DNA of 64,000 bases from Adiantum capillus-veneris (Eukaryota > Streptophyta > Polypodiopsida > Polypodiales > Pteridaceae): positions 48,487,928 through 48,551,927 of the forward strand of contig CM043959.1 of assembly GCA_014529385.2 (NCBI GenBank). The letters are read 5' to 3'. Positions 1 through 11,504 of the stretch are shown here, in pieces (position 1 is the stretch's first letter; each line of letters starts with the position of its first letter). The notes under the pieces are model-generated. The model was not told the origin of the DNA, did not search any database, and worked only from the letters and a program-made list of their open reading frames with translations. The position numbers and the translations under genes are program-made.

Positions 1-116
1 CAATCTTCCCAGCTCCTTACATAACCTTGGGATTGCATGTACTTGTCAAACTTCATGTAGCACTCCCTTGAGCCTTGCTTTTGTCCATACAATGCATTAC
101 ACAATTTACATACCAA

Positions 117-449
117 TTATGCCCTTGTAGGCTTTTCAATTTTGACTTCAAAACCCTTTGGTTGTTGCATGTAGATATCCTCATCAAGATCCTCGTGAAG
201 GAAAGTCGTCTTCACATCCATCTGGACAAGTTCCATGTCCTCAATTGCTACCAGTCCAAGCACAAGATGCAATGTAGTCATTTTGACTACTGGAGAGAAA
301 ATCTCATCAAAATCCACGCCTTTCTTTTGCTTAAAACCTTTAGCAACCAATCTAGCCTTATACTTAGGCTCAGGATCTTCTGTCGTGTACTTCTTCTTAT
401 ACACCCATATACAAGGCAAGGTATGTTTTCCCTCTAGAAACTCTGCCAA
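117..449 (-). pseudogene. copia reverse transcriptase, N-terminal part
   Basis: The translated segment carries the copia RT hallmarks KARLVAKGFKQKKGVDFDE followed by FSPVVKMTT and DVKTTFLHEDL. These are the conserved blocks of the RVT_2 family, which copies element RNA into cDNA. The catalytic YVDD motif is not reached before the window edge. Upstream, toward 900 on this strand, the linker from integrase to RT is recognisable (a short Q-V-I-F-N-E-S-S string near 800) but interrupted by stops. Confidence 0.85.
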
Positions 450-879
450 TTCACAATCTCATTAGCCATAATTGAGCTATACTCAAATTGCATTGCTTGC
501 TCTCACTTCACAGTATCTTCCATTTTGATATCCTCTTGGTAGCATGTAGGCTCTCCGCAGTCAAAAGTCTAACCATGGCCGAAAACACTTAGGGGGACAA
601 GATACACGTGTAGATATCCTCACTACCTGACTACTGGGCTCTTCTCTCTTAGGAGAATCACTAGTCTCTCTAGATCACTACTAGTCATAGGTACATCGCT
701 ACTGATTTGTTTGCATAATTGAACTTGAGGCTATGTCCTCAAATCTCACTTTGCAATATTCAACCTCTTTCACAGGCTCTCTGTGCAGCTTGATTCATTA
801 AAAATTACTTGTGAGCCACAAATAACTCTTCAACATTCCCGGTGCCAGAGATGATAACACATCTCTCCATCTGCACCAT

Positions 880-1590
880 AGCCAGTGAATATGTATTTGC
901 ATGACTTGGGATACAACTTCTTTCTAATCTCTTTAGGCACATGTGAGAATGCCTCACACCCAAACACACATAATCTATCAAAATTAGTCTTCTTGTTTGT
1001 CCACATCTCCTACGGAATCTTGTAGTTAAATAGTGTACTCAACAACCTATTGATTATATGCATTGTTGTTATAACAGCCTCTCCCCAAAACTCTTGAGGG
1101 AAATTTTTCATAGATAGCATGGAAGTGACCCTCTCCTAAATTGTTCTATTCATGCACTCAGCAACTCCATTTTGAGCAGGTGTATACAGTGTAGTAAATT
1201 GTCTCCTAATGCCTTGTTTGCTACAAAGGTGCTTAAACTCTATGGAGATGTATTCTTTCCCATTGTCATTGCGCAAAGCTTCAACTTCTTGCCTGACTGG
1301 TTCTCAACCGTAGCTAAGAACTTCTAGAAGACACCAAAGACTTCATCTTTCCTCTTCAAGAGGTAGACCCACACCTTTCAAGTAGAGTTGTCTATGAATG
1401 TCAAGAAATATAATGCCCCCCATAGAGACTTATGTGGCATAGGTCCACATAGATTGCTATGAACCAAATCTAGAGAATTTTCTTACTTTTTATCAAATGG
1501 CAAAGCGGTAAACTTAGTATACTTCCCATATGTGCAATGCTCACATAAACTAAAATTAGAACAGTTTAGCATAGTAATATATCCAATCTA
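880..1590 (-). pseudogene. copia integrase core fragment
   Basis: On the minus strand the segment around 1150-1290 reads RNDNGKEY and then YTPAQNGVAE. These are the second Asp (DNG) and the Glu (GVAE) regions of a copia DDE integrase, the enzyme that joins cDNA to host DNA. The expected lysine/arginine context after the Glu is altered (C-M-N-R-T), and a stop follows almost at once. No continuous frame spans the domain. Confidence 0.8.
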
Positions 1591-1591
1591 A

Positions 1592-1900
1592 CTACTTCAT
1601 TCCCTTGTGACTCATGTGACCAAGCCGGCTATGCCACAACTCACTAGAAGGTAGCTTGGCTCCATAGATAGAATTCATCAAGTTGTCTTGTTGAAGCCAC
1701 ACGTGTCTAGCACCTAGAAGCATGAACTCAATACCATTGCGCATACACAATTTCACATCTCCAATGTCACATATTTCAAGTTGATGAGAGTCACCCAGCT
1801 TAACTAACCCATGTGTAGAGCCATAACTAAAGAACCACTTCTTGTGAGGAGTAACATGAAAATTGGCACTGAGTCGATGATCCAATTTTGCGCATAGCAT
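1592..1900 (-). pseudogene. copia GAG pre-integrase domain
   Basis: About 102 codons are open. The end carries WHSRLGHMS followed by HKGMK, the signature of the gag_pre-integrs domain that sits between protease and integrase in Ty1/copia polyproteins. Upstream residues (F-F-S-Y-G-S-T and L-G-D) resemble the end of the protease/linker region. The neighbours on either side are the gag and integrase pieces of the same remnant. Confidence 0.8.
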
Positions 1901-2049
1901 TCATCAAGAGCTTTGGACTCAAATCAAAAGTGAAAACTAGTACTTCTAATGGTTGCGGCAGGTCAGGAACAATATCAATATGTGGAGACTCCACGACATT
2001 GAGCTCCTCTATCTTCACTCTACTTTAGGAGGTTCAAGGCTCACAACAA

Positions 2050-2820
2050 TGGCTTAACCTTTTCTTTTTGCAACAAACAAAAATCTTTCTTCATGTGTCA
2101 TTTCTTGTGACAATGGTAGCATTCAATGCTCCTCATTGCACATCCACGACTCTTGCTATGGGCATTCTTGCAATCTTGAGAAAGATCGATACTGGGTCTA
2201 CAACCTCTTTTCCATTGATGGTTTTTTTGGCTACTTTCACTAGCCATATATGCATCACCATGCCCAGTAGTGTCAAGGGATTGATGTTGAATCTTTTTCA
2301 TGAGCAAAGCACTAGTAACATCATTAAAAACAAGCTTTCCCTAAGGGGCAGAATTACTAATGGTAGTGTTAAACATATCTTATGATGCAGATAAAGACCA
2401 TAGCCAATTAAATGGCTTTTATTTCATCTTTGAAATTTATAACAAGCTATTGAACTCATTCAAGTGAGAACTGACACTACTACCCTCTTTCATAATCAAG
2501 CACATAAGCTTCTTCATCAAAAACACTTTGTTGATGCACTCTTACCATCCCAAGCTAAGCATAATGACTCCCATAATTCCTTTGTAGCAGTGAAGAAAAT
2601 AGACTCACCAAGGTGTAGATGAATGGTCGCCATAGCACAAGCATCAAGCTCCTCCCACTCATCATTATTGTAAACACCATCTTTACGCTCTTTCAATGGC
2701 ATTGCAAGGCCCTTATTAACCAACACATCAAGCATACACTACTTCCATATCGTGAAGTTTGTGCCATCAAACTTCTTGATATAATATTCTCATTTTAAAA
2801 AAAAATCTAGCCATGACTGA
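2050..2820 (-). pseudogene. copia gag remnant with broken zinc knuckle
   Basis: The gag start is recognisable near 2750-2820, where one minus frame reads KKFDGTNFTIWK, a standard copia gag opening. Codons at 2517-2735 keep the gag body (KELWESL and W-E-E-L-D-A-C). Near 2070-2115 a CCHC knuckle reads CYHCHKK, then a TGA where glycine is expected, then HMKKD and a one-residue-displaced cysteine. The knuckle is therefore inactivated by a nonsense change and an insertion. Confidence 0.75.
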
Positions 2821-2830
2821 CAAGAGCAAA

Positions 2831-3890
2831 TGCGAGTGAGACTAGGAATTTTTCTACAAAAATTTTGACAGACTCCTTTGCACAGAGATAAAAATCTCAA
2901 CACAAAACTCAGCAAAATCAGTACAATGTCCAAACTAGAGGACTCGCGAGAGAAATTTGACAGAGTCTCCTCTATACGGAGATCAAAATATCAACCAAAA
3001 CTGAGCCAAAAATGATGCATAAACCAACAAAGAGTGCTGACTAGGCATATATTGCTCAAAGAAATTATCGAGTGACTGCCAACTTTGCGTCAAAGCACCT
3101 ATACCCACCTATACATATCCTATGGTGAGGCCACAAATGGGAATCTCCAGCAACCTAATCCACGTCACTTTGGGTAACACAGCCCCCAGTGCTCGGCTTC
3201 AAAAAACCTCATGCAACGACCCTCACAAAAGGCTATGCATACACGACTAGCCACAATCTCAGAATGGACTCTTCCGGACCGAGTCTCAAAAACAATCGAG
3301 ACTACCAAAATAAGCCAAAATCGGCTCCACAATGATACACAATGGCAGTATCCGCAACACAATGTACATCTAGAACATGAAACTATCACTGCAAAACCAT
3401 AGGACACACGCTCAAGTAGGCGCCATTAGGTATGCAAGAAAAAGAAAAAGCACAAAACCAGCTCATTACGACAAGTGAAACGCTCTCAATAGTGCATAAA
3501 CCATATGCATTCAAAACTCCCAATGTAAATGTAATGACCGTCACTGCCAAAATGTCCTATAAAAACCTATAAAAGAAGCTCCACCTTAGTGCTAATGAGG
3601 ATAAATCAACAACTTTGCCTCGGTCAGAAATGTGTATCCGTCGGCCAAATCTACGCGCTTCTTCTTTGCTCAAATCTACCAGAAAACCTCAACACAAGCT
3701 AAAATTGCATCTTCATCTCAGGATTAATGTACTCAACTTTGAGCACCAATCGTACTTTCAAAAGTGCATCAAACTCACACACTACACAAAAATAGAAACT
3801 TTAAAATTTTCTATATACAGTTTGTCTAAGCTGAATATCAGCAAAACAATGAGGAATTTGCAAAAAAATTATTCTACAAAGTTGTAGATC
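2831..3890. other. non-coding stretch upstream of Copia-A gag
   Basis: No gene is recognised here. It lies where the 5' leader and LTR of Copia-A would be expected on the minus strand, but I cannot find paired LTR ends or a primer-binding site. A plus-strand TATA-like pair (CTATAAAAACCTATAAAAG) occurs near 3555-3575. Short open frames on both strands show no family resemblance. Confidence 0.5.
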
Positions 3891-5144
3891 ACGTTGATGC
3901 AGCCAAAGTTGGTCCGAGCTAGGAAATGGTCTATGCCAGGTAGAGGTAGCAGGCAAGTGCTTTGCAGAAGGCTAGAGCAGGTGCCAAGGTCCTGGACAAC
4001 CAAGAGGTAGCGAAAAAGTATGCTCAATGCGGCTTTTTAGGCCAAGGAGGCTCAAAGAGGGCTCAGTTGGGGTAGCAGATGAATATTTCTGAAGTGCTCT
4101 ATCAATGTCCTAGAATGTAGTATCTGATGTGCTCTAGAAGTCGGTCTAGACGGCTCATCAAACGGAGCCTCGGTGTGCAAGATATTGAAGTTTAAAGGTA
4201 GAGTGTGTAGCAGATCCCCGACGGGCAGGGCAGTTGGGGACAGGTGACCCAGGCAGGTGTCAATGGACGTATGTGTAGAGCTCAAGTTATGGGGCATGCC
4301 TGTCTTCTTGGATTGCAAATCGGAGCTCAAGTTAGCAAGTTAGGGTCAATTGAAATTTTTCTGGGGGCCGGTTATGAGCCCACTTGCCCGCATCGGGGGA
4401 TGTGCCATCTGGCATCTTTTTGGTCTCGCCAAGGTTTTCAAAGATAGTGTGCATCATGTGGGACTAGCGCAAATCAACGGCACGTCAATTGGATGCTCGG
4501 TCGGCTAGATACAACAAGATGAAGTTGGGAGCCTTGGGCAGTGAAAGGTTTACAAATGATTTTCTCGTTTTTTGGCGGCCTTGCTGAGCGGGCCTAGGAA
4601 AGTCAAGAGACAACGAGAATTAGGTAGATCCAAGCCAACATTACGAGCTTTTAGCCGGGTCTTACGGCTCAGATATCAAGCCTGGGAGCAGCAAGTTACA
4701 CTTTCTTGAAAGTGGTAAAAAAAAGGGGGGAGGTTTTCCAAAGCTTGAAGGGGGATTCAAAGGAGTTCAAAAGGGGGAGCCATGTAGGGATGCCACGTGG
4801 CGGGTTTCATAGAGCCACATGCATAGCAAGGCCTCGATGGGGTGCGCTTTATAAGCCGGGCTGTGAGCCCCCATTAAAACACAGAGGGGGACAGAGAGGG
4901 GAGCCCCCTCACCCCGTTGGCTATGGCGGAGAGCGCGAGGCGCTGCGTCGGCGCAGACAGGTGGCGCAGTCAGCGGTTTTTTTGAGCCCGGGGTGGTGCA
5001 AGTGGTGTACACACCCACTGGGGAGAGTGGCCGTTGGTTCTTGCTGGTCGACAGTCAACGCACAATGATGACATGGCAGGATGCCCAATGAGGGGGTCGT
5101 TCCCGCAGCCTAATGGGCCCCATTTTGGAAAGCATTAGGTGGGA

Positions 5145-5168
5145 GGCATTAGCGACCTTGCTAATGCC
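5145..5168. repeat. perfect 9-bp inverted repeat (hairpin 1)
   Basis: GGCATTAGC and GCTAATGCC are perfect reverse complements separated by the 6-base loop GACCTT. The hairpin is directly followed by a C-rich run. A related hairpin with the same CGACCT core lies at 5591-5620. Confidence 0.7.
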
Positions 5169-5342
5169 CCCCCTCCCTTGAGATAGGGAGTAGTCACGCA
5201 GGAATCAAGGAAAGGCCGGAGTAGCCGGGTCCAAACCGGGGGCAAGTGCAAAAGAGAGGAGTTCCCGCAACATTGGAGTAAGCCAGAGAGAAGTCCCGAA
5301 GCCAGCCGGGAGGTCAAGTGTCAAGGAGGCAATACCCATAGA

Positions 5343-5362
5343 GGGGGGGGGGGGGGGGGGGG
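5343..5362. repeat. poly-G tract, 20 bases
   Basis: An uninterrupted run of 20 G residues is seen. Length is likely to be unreliable in any sequencing assembly. Confidence 0.9.
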
Positions 5363-5590
5363 CAAACCTGCTAGGAATACAAGTGCAAAGCAAAGGGCCA
5401 TTTCAAGGCCGGGCAACCTAGGACAAAAGGCAAAAGTGGAGGTCGGACTAAGAAGAAGGAGGGGAGAGAGAAATAGAGAGGGAAGAGCCTGGTGAAGGGT
5501 AGTCAAGGGTCAAAGCTAGGACAAAAGAGCAGTGCAAGGGGTAGACCCAAAGGGGTAAAAATAATAATAATAATACTAATAAAAAAGCCT

Positions 5591-5616
5591 GGGGGCAATA
5601 ACGACCTCACTATTGC

Positions 5617-5651
<35 letters not shown>
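5591..5651. repeat. hairpin 2 followed by a 34-base poly-C tract
   Basis: GCAATA (5595-5600) pairs with TATTGC (5611-5616), and flanking G and C runs extend the stem. The loop contains CGACCT as in hairpin 1. The C tract runs from 5618 to 5651 without interruption. Confidence 0.75.
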
Positions 5652-5653
<2 letters not shown>

Positions 5654-5770
5654 GTGCAAAAGAGAGAGAAGGAGAAAGCCGATGAAGAAAAGCGGTGCCC
5701 CCTTCCCAAAGATACCAAATCAAGGTGCCAAGTGGACCAATTGAAATGTAAATTCCAAAATTAAAGGCCC

Positions 5771-6500
5771 CCCCTATAAAGATCAAATTTTAGTCAAATT
5801 AGGGGCTTTTTTGGTGCCGTTTGATGCCTACAAAGTGGAGTTCTCTGAAGAGCTAACCCCTTTGTAACTTTTTTTTGAAAATGGCCATGGTGATGGCAGT
5901 GTAAACCAATCTACATGCCTTTTGAAGTGCAATCAAGCCACCATTGGCCCCTATTGGTGTTGTTTTCTCTTCCTCCCTTCTCTTTCTCTTGCTCTCATGT
6001 TTCCCCTCGGTGCCGGTAGCGTGGATGTGTGTACCCCCCCGGACCGACGGTGTTTTGTGTGAGAGAGTGAGATTGAGTGACTGTGAGTGTGTGTAAGGGT
6101 GGAGATAGACCGTGGCAATAGGTGTGCGTTGTGTGGTGGGTTTGTGGAGTGTGAGAACTTTGGAAATTGAGCAGGCGGTGGTCTGCTAGTGTAAAGTAGG
6201 TGTGTGGGTTTGTGGAGTGTGAGAACATTGGAAATTGAGTAGGCGGTGGTCTGCTAGTGTAAAGTGTATTTTTGAAGGTGTTTTCCGAGAGGATAGGGAT
6301 GTTGTGAATACCTTGAGCTATAGAGAGGCCCTTGTGTTTGTGCCGGGCGTGTTCCCCCATTCCCCCTCTCCAACGTCAAAATGGAGGAAATGGGCGGATA
6401 GAATTTTCAGACTTGCTTTCTACAAGGAGAAAATTGAATTTGAAGATAGTGTTGTTGTGCACATAGTTCTAGGGTAGCACCTTCATCGACACATCATCTT
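5771..6500. other. no gene seen; contains a short tandem duplication
   Basis: Short open frames on both strands show no recognisable domain. The region is T/G rich with GTGTGAG-type runs, and the only clear structure is the 68-bp duplication listed separately. Confidence 0.5.
6133..6266. repeat. 68-bp tandem duplication, two copies
   Basis: The block beginning GGGTTTGTGGAGTGTGAGAAC occurs at 6138 and again at 6206, each followed by the same GGAAATTGAG and GGCGGTGGTCTGC strings. The copies differ at only a few positions. Confidence 0.85.
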
Positions 6501-6662
6501 TCACATTCTTTTATGAGCTTCCACAAGAGCATACATCTCAACTAAGCTCACAAGCTCCCATTTTGTTCTCACAAAGCTTCCAAGCTTTCTTGATCTTGCC
6601 GAGAGCGAGCAAGCTATTATTTTGAATCTCTTGATACTTCCATGCTTTTCACGATCGCCATT

Positions 6663-6676
6663 GTGCTCTGATACCA
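6663..6676 (-). promoter_or_regulatory. copia-type primer-binding site
   Basis: On the minus strand the bases read TGGTATCAGAGCAC, the usual plant copia primer-binding site complementary to the 3' end of initiator methionine tRNA. An LTR should therefore end just above 6676, where a TTCTTCA string is a candidate LTR terminus. The element interior should run toward lower coordinates, but the sequence there (6500-6660) shows only a short ATG frame and no convincing gag domain. Confidence 0.75.
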
Positions 6677-6706
6677 CTTGAAGAATGCACAAATGTGGTG
6701 CATGTG

Positions 6707-6708
<2 letters not shown>

Positions 6709-6746
<38 letters not shown>
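6709..6746. repeat. (GA)n microsatellite
   Basis: About 19 GA units are seen, within or next to the putative LTR that precedes the primer-binding site at 6663-6676. Confidence 0.95.
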
Positions 6747-6748
<2 letters not shown>

Positions 6749-6879
6749 ATGAGCATGATGTGGGTGGAGCTCTCAGTGTGAGGATTTGAAATTTTCTCGC
6801 TACTCCTTATTGTTCTATATGATCAAAAGAAAAGGTAAGGATAGTACGGTCAGCATGATGGGTGTTAGGCCAGTTGGTA

Positions 6880-7620
6880 TGAACCCTAAGAGATACGCTT
6901 TGTTTGTGGATGGTATAACCTATAGCCTTTGTTTTCAGGACTATAAAAAACAAAAATGCATCTAGCGGCCTTATCATCCAATTTTCTACAGTGCATTTGT
7001 GGCATCAAAGCATAAGCTAAACGACCAAAAACGTGCATGTGATCAATAGATGTCTTCTTATCATGCTATGCTTCATAAGGAGTCATAGACTGCAAGGCTT
7101 TGGTAGGATCATGTTAAGTACATAAGTAGCACACTTGGTAGCCTCAAGCCAATACAAATGTGGCAAAGCTTGACTTTTGACCATACATTGTGCCATCTTT
7201 ACAAGCGACCTGTTTTTTCTTTCAACAACACCATTTTGTTGACGTGTATATGGCATTATGCATTGGTGTTTTATCCTACGACTAGCCAAAAATGCATTAA
7301 ATTCATGAGACATATACTCTCCCCCTTGATCTAAATGGAAGGTGTCCATAGTATATTTAAAGACATTTTCAATCATAACTAGAAATTGCTTGAAACATAT
7401 GAACACTTTGGACTTAGATTAAGCAAATACACCCATGCATGCCTAGAGTAATCATCAATGAAGGTCACAAAGTATAGGTAATTACCCAAGGATGGAGTTT
7501 GCACATAAAAATCACTATGCACAAGCTGTAACTTGCATATAGCCCTTGTTGAACCATCCTTTGGAAACTTTGAACCCGGTTAAAAGCATGGTTTGGCGGT
7601 ACAAAGATTAACACAACATA
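6880..7620 (-). mobile_element. copia integrase fragment (Copia-B)
   Basis: The minus strand keeps the integrase in order. Near 7500-7420 a broken frame holds the first catalytic-Asp region (L-V-H-S-D and F-I-D-D-Y-S-R-H-A-W-V-Y). The open frame at 7083-7406 follows with LDQGGEY (second Asp region) and YTRQQNGVVERKNRS (Glu region). It then continues to KLDDKAARCIFV and GYRLYHPQTKR, the typical copia integrase tail. It matches the integrase at 15282-16316 closely in order and wording, so both belong to one copia family. The fragment ends against the microsatellite block on one side and unrelated DNA on the other. Confidence 0.85.
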
Positions 7621-7773
7621 GGTTTGGTGGTCCATGTGCGTAAAAAGAGAGGACCTTCTAATTGGCATTGGGGAGGGGCCATATATTTCTTTTTCTTTGT
7701 TTTTGAAGACATTTTTAACTTCTGAAAATGGACACTCTTGAGAAGAGGTGGGGGTTGAGGGTGAGACACGCGG

Positions 7774-8185
<412 letters not shown>

Positions 8186-8740
8186 GCACTTGCTCCTTGA
8201 CAATGGACAGTACTATAGGAGATTATTGATTGGGTGATCCACAGTTTCTCTTTTTTGACGAGCTAGAAGGTGGTCCGAGCACGGACGAATAGACACAAAG
8301 CAAATCCATTTTGACTAATCAAGATTTTATTTGTAATTGTTGGGCTGCAAGAAACATGAGCAGAGAAGCAAAGAAAGACATCCTTCTTATTCTCTTGGAT
8401 TACCAAAAGCCTGTACAAGGAAGAACATTTGCACATTGGTGGCATGATGTTGGCACAAGCAAACACTAGGTCTATCAAGGAACGAACAGAAGGAAATATT
8501 CCAGTAACCCTTGGACCACCATATATTTTTTGAGCGCAAAAAACAATTTTAGCAATGTCGAAGACACCGTTCTATCGGGTGTGCACAACACTTTGACTCA
8601 AATTAAGGTCCCGCACTCATCAAGTGAGCTTTTTGTGAAGAGAACCTCTTTGACAATGATCTTGAACAATAGTACAGGTAAGACCTCAATAAACCAATTT
8701 AAAATTGCTAGTGTCCTAGGTATCCATTAAAGGAATATAG
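8186..8740. other. no gene recognised
   Basis: Short open frames exist on both strands (for example plus-strand codons around 8340-8470 and 8530-8730), but none resembles a family I know. It may be the 3' flank of the RING-H2-like gene on the minus strand. Confidence 0.4.
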
Positions 8741-8996
8741 CTACTGCAAGTTCAAGGTTGTAGAATCATGGATAACATCCCCTATCTTTAGTAACCTCAT
8801 CCCGCTCCCATATACGACTTGCAGCAGACTTTGTGGCACTCTTTCCATCCTTGACCACCTCTCCATTTCTTCCACTGGGCCCAGCCGTGCAGCATCCTCC
8901 TCCTCTGCAAAAACAATAAAAGACAGCATGTACTTACAAACAACCTCACATTCAGTGTAGGTAAGCATATGATTTGCAAAACACACACATACTTAC

Positions 8997-9365
8997 TCTT
9001 CACAACATGATGCCCAGTGACCCAGGACTTTGCCACCTCAAGGATCACCATAGTACAACCAGGGCACAATGATCCCTACTTTGATTGAAGCAAAGGGGGT
9101 GATACTCATGTCGGCACTCAAGCATAAAGGTTCCAACAACCCCTACGGATTCCAACAGCTCACCACATGCAACACACGTGCCAAACACGTGGATCATACC
9201 CACCGAATCAACAACTTGGGACCTAGGGTATAACATGAATCTCTTCCCAAGCCTAACATCAGCAATCATTTGCTTCACAAAGAGGGTGTGGCTTTGTGCT
9301 TCCTTCCATGTTGCCTCCAGCATATCATACTCAACCTTTTGCCAAACGGCACCAAAGGGGGAACA
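8997..9365 (-). pseudogene. RING-H2-like zinc-finger exon
   Basis: The frame beginning F-G-A-V-W-Q-K-V-E-Y-D-M reads to CVACGELLES, then ECRHEYHPLCF. One base out of frame it continues as CPGCTMVILEV. The spacing C-x2-C, about 14 residues, C-x-H-x2-H-x2-C, C-x2-C is that of a RING-H2 finger, a domain usually found in E3 ubiquitin ligases. A single-base indel between the fourth pair and the last CxxC would explain the shift. Ubiquitin-ligase activity is inferred from the spacing only. Confidence 0.55.
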
Positions 9366-9369
9366 AGAT

Positions 9370-10400
9370 TAGTACCAAAAGCTACCAATTAGTACCAAAA
9401 GCTAACAGGTAGTCCCCAAGGCATCATACTAACAAGTAATATCAAAACTACCAAGTCATCAATGATAGAAGATAGCCATGAACTACCAAAAGTAGAACCA
9501 AATCAGAACCATGAGTTACCAATTAGTAGTTGAAACATAAGCAGGGAAAACAAAACCCTAAAAGACACCAAAACAACGTTGTCAAAAGCTACCATAACTA
9601 CCTAAAACTACCAATACCACCAAAACACCATTGATAGAAAGCAACCATAAACCACCAAAGGGGGAAAAGTAATACTACCAAAATCTTCCAGTTAGTACCA
9701 AAAGCTAGTAGGCAATCCTCAAGGCATCTACCAAATAGTACCAAAAACTACCAAGTTATCAATGATAGAAGACAACCATGAGCTACTAAAAATTGAACCA
9801 ATTCAAAACCATGAGCTACCAATTAGTACCAAAAGCATTATAAATACACCCAAGACAAAAAAAAACTATTCAAACATAACCAAAACTACCGAAAGAACCT
9901 TGTTAGATCCACGCCATAAACTACCAAAGCATAACCAAAAACTACTAAAAGCAGACAGTAAGTTTAGTGGTACTAGCAACACATTTAAAACTACCAAACA
10001 TCGAATAACAACATGATAGAAGATACCAAAACAAGAAAGTAGAGCCAGAAAGACCCAAAAGATACCAGTATGAACAGAAACTACCAAAATAGCATAGACA
10101 AAATTCAAAAAATCTACCTAAAGCTACCAATCTACCTAAAATATGCAACTACCATATAGAAGCAAGATGACCAGACAATGACAAAACTACCAAAGCAAGA
10201 TTTACACATACCAAAAAATACCAAAAGCTTTCATGATGAATACGACAAACTACCAAAGGATTTCAAAACTGCCAGACTTGCCAGAATATACCAATACTAA
10301 AAAATTAACTGAAGTACCAGAAACTGTCATAAACCACCAAATGTATTGGAACTACCAAGGCAGAAGCAAACATAAGTTATCAGAAAGCTGCCAAAAATAC
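9370..10400. repeat. degenerate CTACCAAA / AGTACCAAA repeat field
   Basis: About 1 kb is dominated by short variants of CTACCAAA and AGTACCAAAAG at irregular spacing (several per 100 bases), with longer near-repeats such as AATTAGTACCAAAAGCTA and ATCAATGATAGAAGA. On the gene-bearing strand this reads as TTTGGTAG/TTTGGTACT. It lies between block 3 and block 4 of the RING-H2-like gene, so it is probably an expanded intron. Confidence 0.8.
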
Positions 10401-11460
10401 CAAAACCACTTTCTCAAGGCATGGATGTCAAGAATTACTTGTTGCAGATCAACTTCCTTCTCAGGCTTCTTCATATCCTCCTTGTTTCCAATTCCGTGAA
10501 GCATGCATCGACTGGCTCCCAAATCAGCCTCCACCTCTTTGATGTCCTCATCATTGCAAGGGTTTTCCTCAATTAGTTTTGCAAGTTGTAGTTCATAGTA
10601 CCCTATGTCATCTTTTATCCACTTTGCAACAGCATTGGAACCCTCCGCTCTCAACAAAGTTTCCTTGTTCTGCTGTAGAGAGGTTCCAACCGCTCTCAAC
10701 AAAGTTTCCTTGTTCGGTTGTAGAGATGATTTCAACTCTTTGAACTTATGAGATGCAGCTGCATGTATCTGATGCACTCTCTCAACAATACTTTCTAGGT
10801 TTGTAACATAGTCAGGTGTCTCTACGTGATGTTGTGGGGGGTCTACCTCTGTACAGAGATTACTAATACTTTGCATAAGACGAGGCTTATTAATAGATGA
10901 CGGGTGGCCTCCGTGGGAGGCACCGTTTCCCTTCGCCAAGTTTCGACCTTCTACTCCAACCCTCTCGGGCGGCTAGCTGGCACACATACTGAGTACACTC
11001 TCTCCAAACCTCACCCATGCAACCGTTGCCGCATGGAAATTCTCAAAAGCAAAGTAGCGTGCAAACTTTGCAGTGATCTCCCCACAAGATGTAGGGGCTT
11101 GGTATGCCTATGGAACATGAACTTGCAATCTTCAACCAGTCTTGGATGCACATGATTCAAGTAAATCTTTGCATTCTTTCGGTAGTGTTGCTTGAAAACA
11201 ATCATCCATTGATCATCAGGGAGGCCTTCTTTAGTAAGATCCTTTAGAATCACACCCTCCATGCTCAAACCATACTCCTTATGCAGCTCTTCCGATGTAT
11301 AGCAAAACTTGGTTAGAAGAGCGTATTCCTCCATTTTGTTCTTGCTTGCAATGTGGAAACACGTTTCAGTAATGCAAAACTCAACACAGAGTTTATGAAC
11401 TACTCTTTAGCACATGGATGACCTTACCAATGCAATGTTAAAATTGTGCAGTACCAAAAC

Positions 11461-11504
11461 TGTAAAGTACCAAATTTGGTACTGTAAAGTACCAAATTTG
11501 GTAC
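11461..11504. repeat. two perfect 22-bp units, each with a 16-bp palindrome
   Basis: TGTAAAGTACCAAATTTGGTAC is repeated exactly twice (11461-11482, 11483-11504), with a partial third copy after it. Each unit contains GTACCAAATTTGGTAC, a perfect palindrome built from the same ACCAAA word as the field at 9370-10400. Confidence 0.9.

Larger units (their letters stand above)
1..2830 (-). mobile_element. Ty1/copia retrotransposon remnant, cut by left window edge (Copia-A)
   Basis: Reading the minus strand from high to low coordinates gives the Ty1/copia order: gag start, zinc knuckle, GAG pre-integrase, integrase core, then the N-terminal part of reverse transcriptase, which runs off the window at base 1. 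All pieces are in broken frames with stops, so this is a decayed copy. RNase H and the 3' LTR would lie outside the window. No convincing copia primer-binding site (TGGTATCAGAGC type) is visible upstream of the gag start between 2830 and 3900, so the 5' LTR is not delimited. Confidence 0.85.
3891..5770. other. GC-rich unclassified block with G/C homopolymers and hairpins
   Basis: Base composition shifts to GC-rich relative to the AT-rich surroundings. A TATA-like GCTTTATAAG at about 4846-4855 is followed by a G/C-rich transcribed-looking region, but I recognise no coding domain. Loosely repeated modules (variants of CAAGTGCAAAAGAGAG near 5242, 5381 and 5652) suggest an old internally repetitive element. 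The proline- and glycine-run frames here are products of the homopolymers, not genes. Confidence 0.4.

Noticed and set aside
3165..3407. Overlapping open frames on both strands in 3165-3407
   Set aside because: No domain, no homology to neighbours and both strands open over the same interval; treated as chance.
5321..5764. Proline- and glycine-rich small proteins
   Set aside because: They depend wholly on the homopolymer G and C runs, with no conserved sequence around them.
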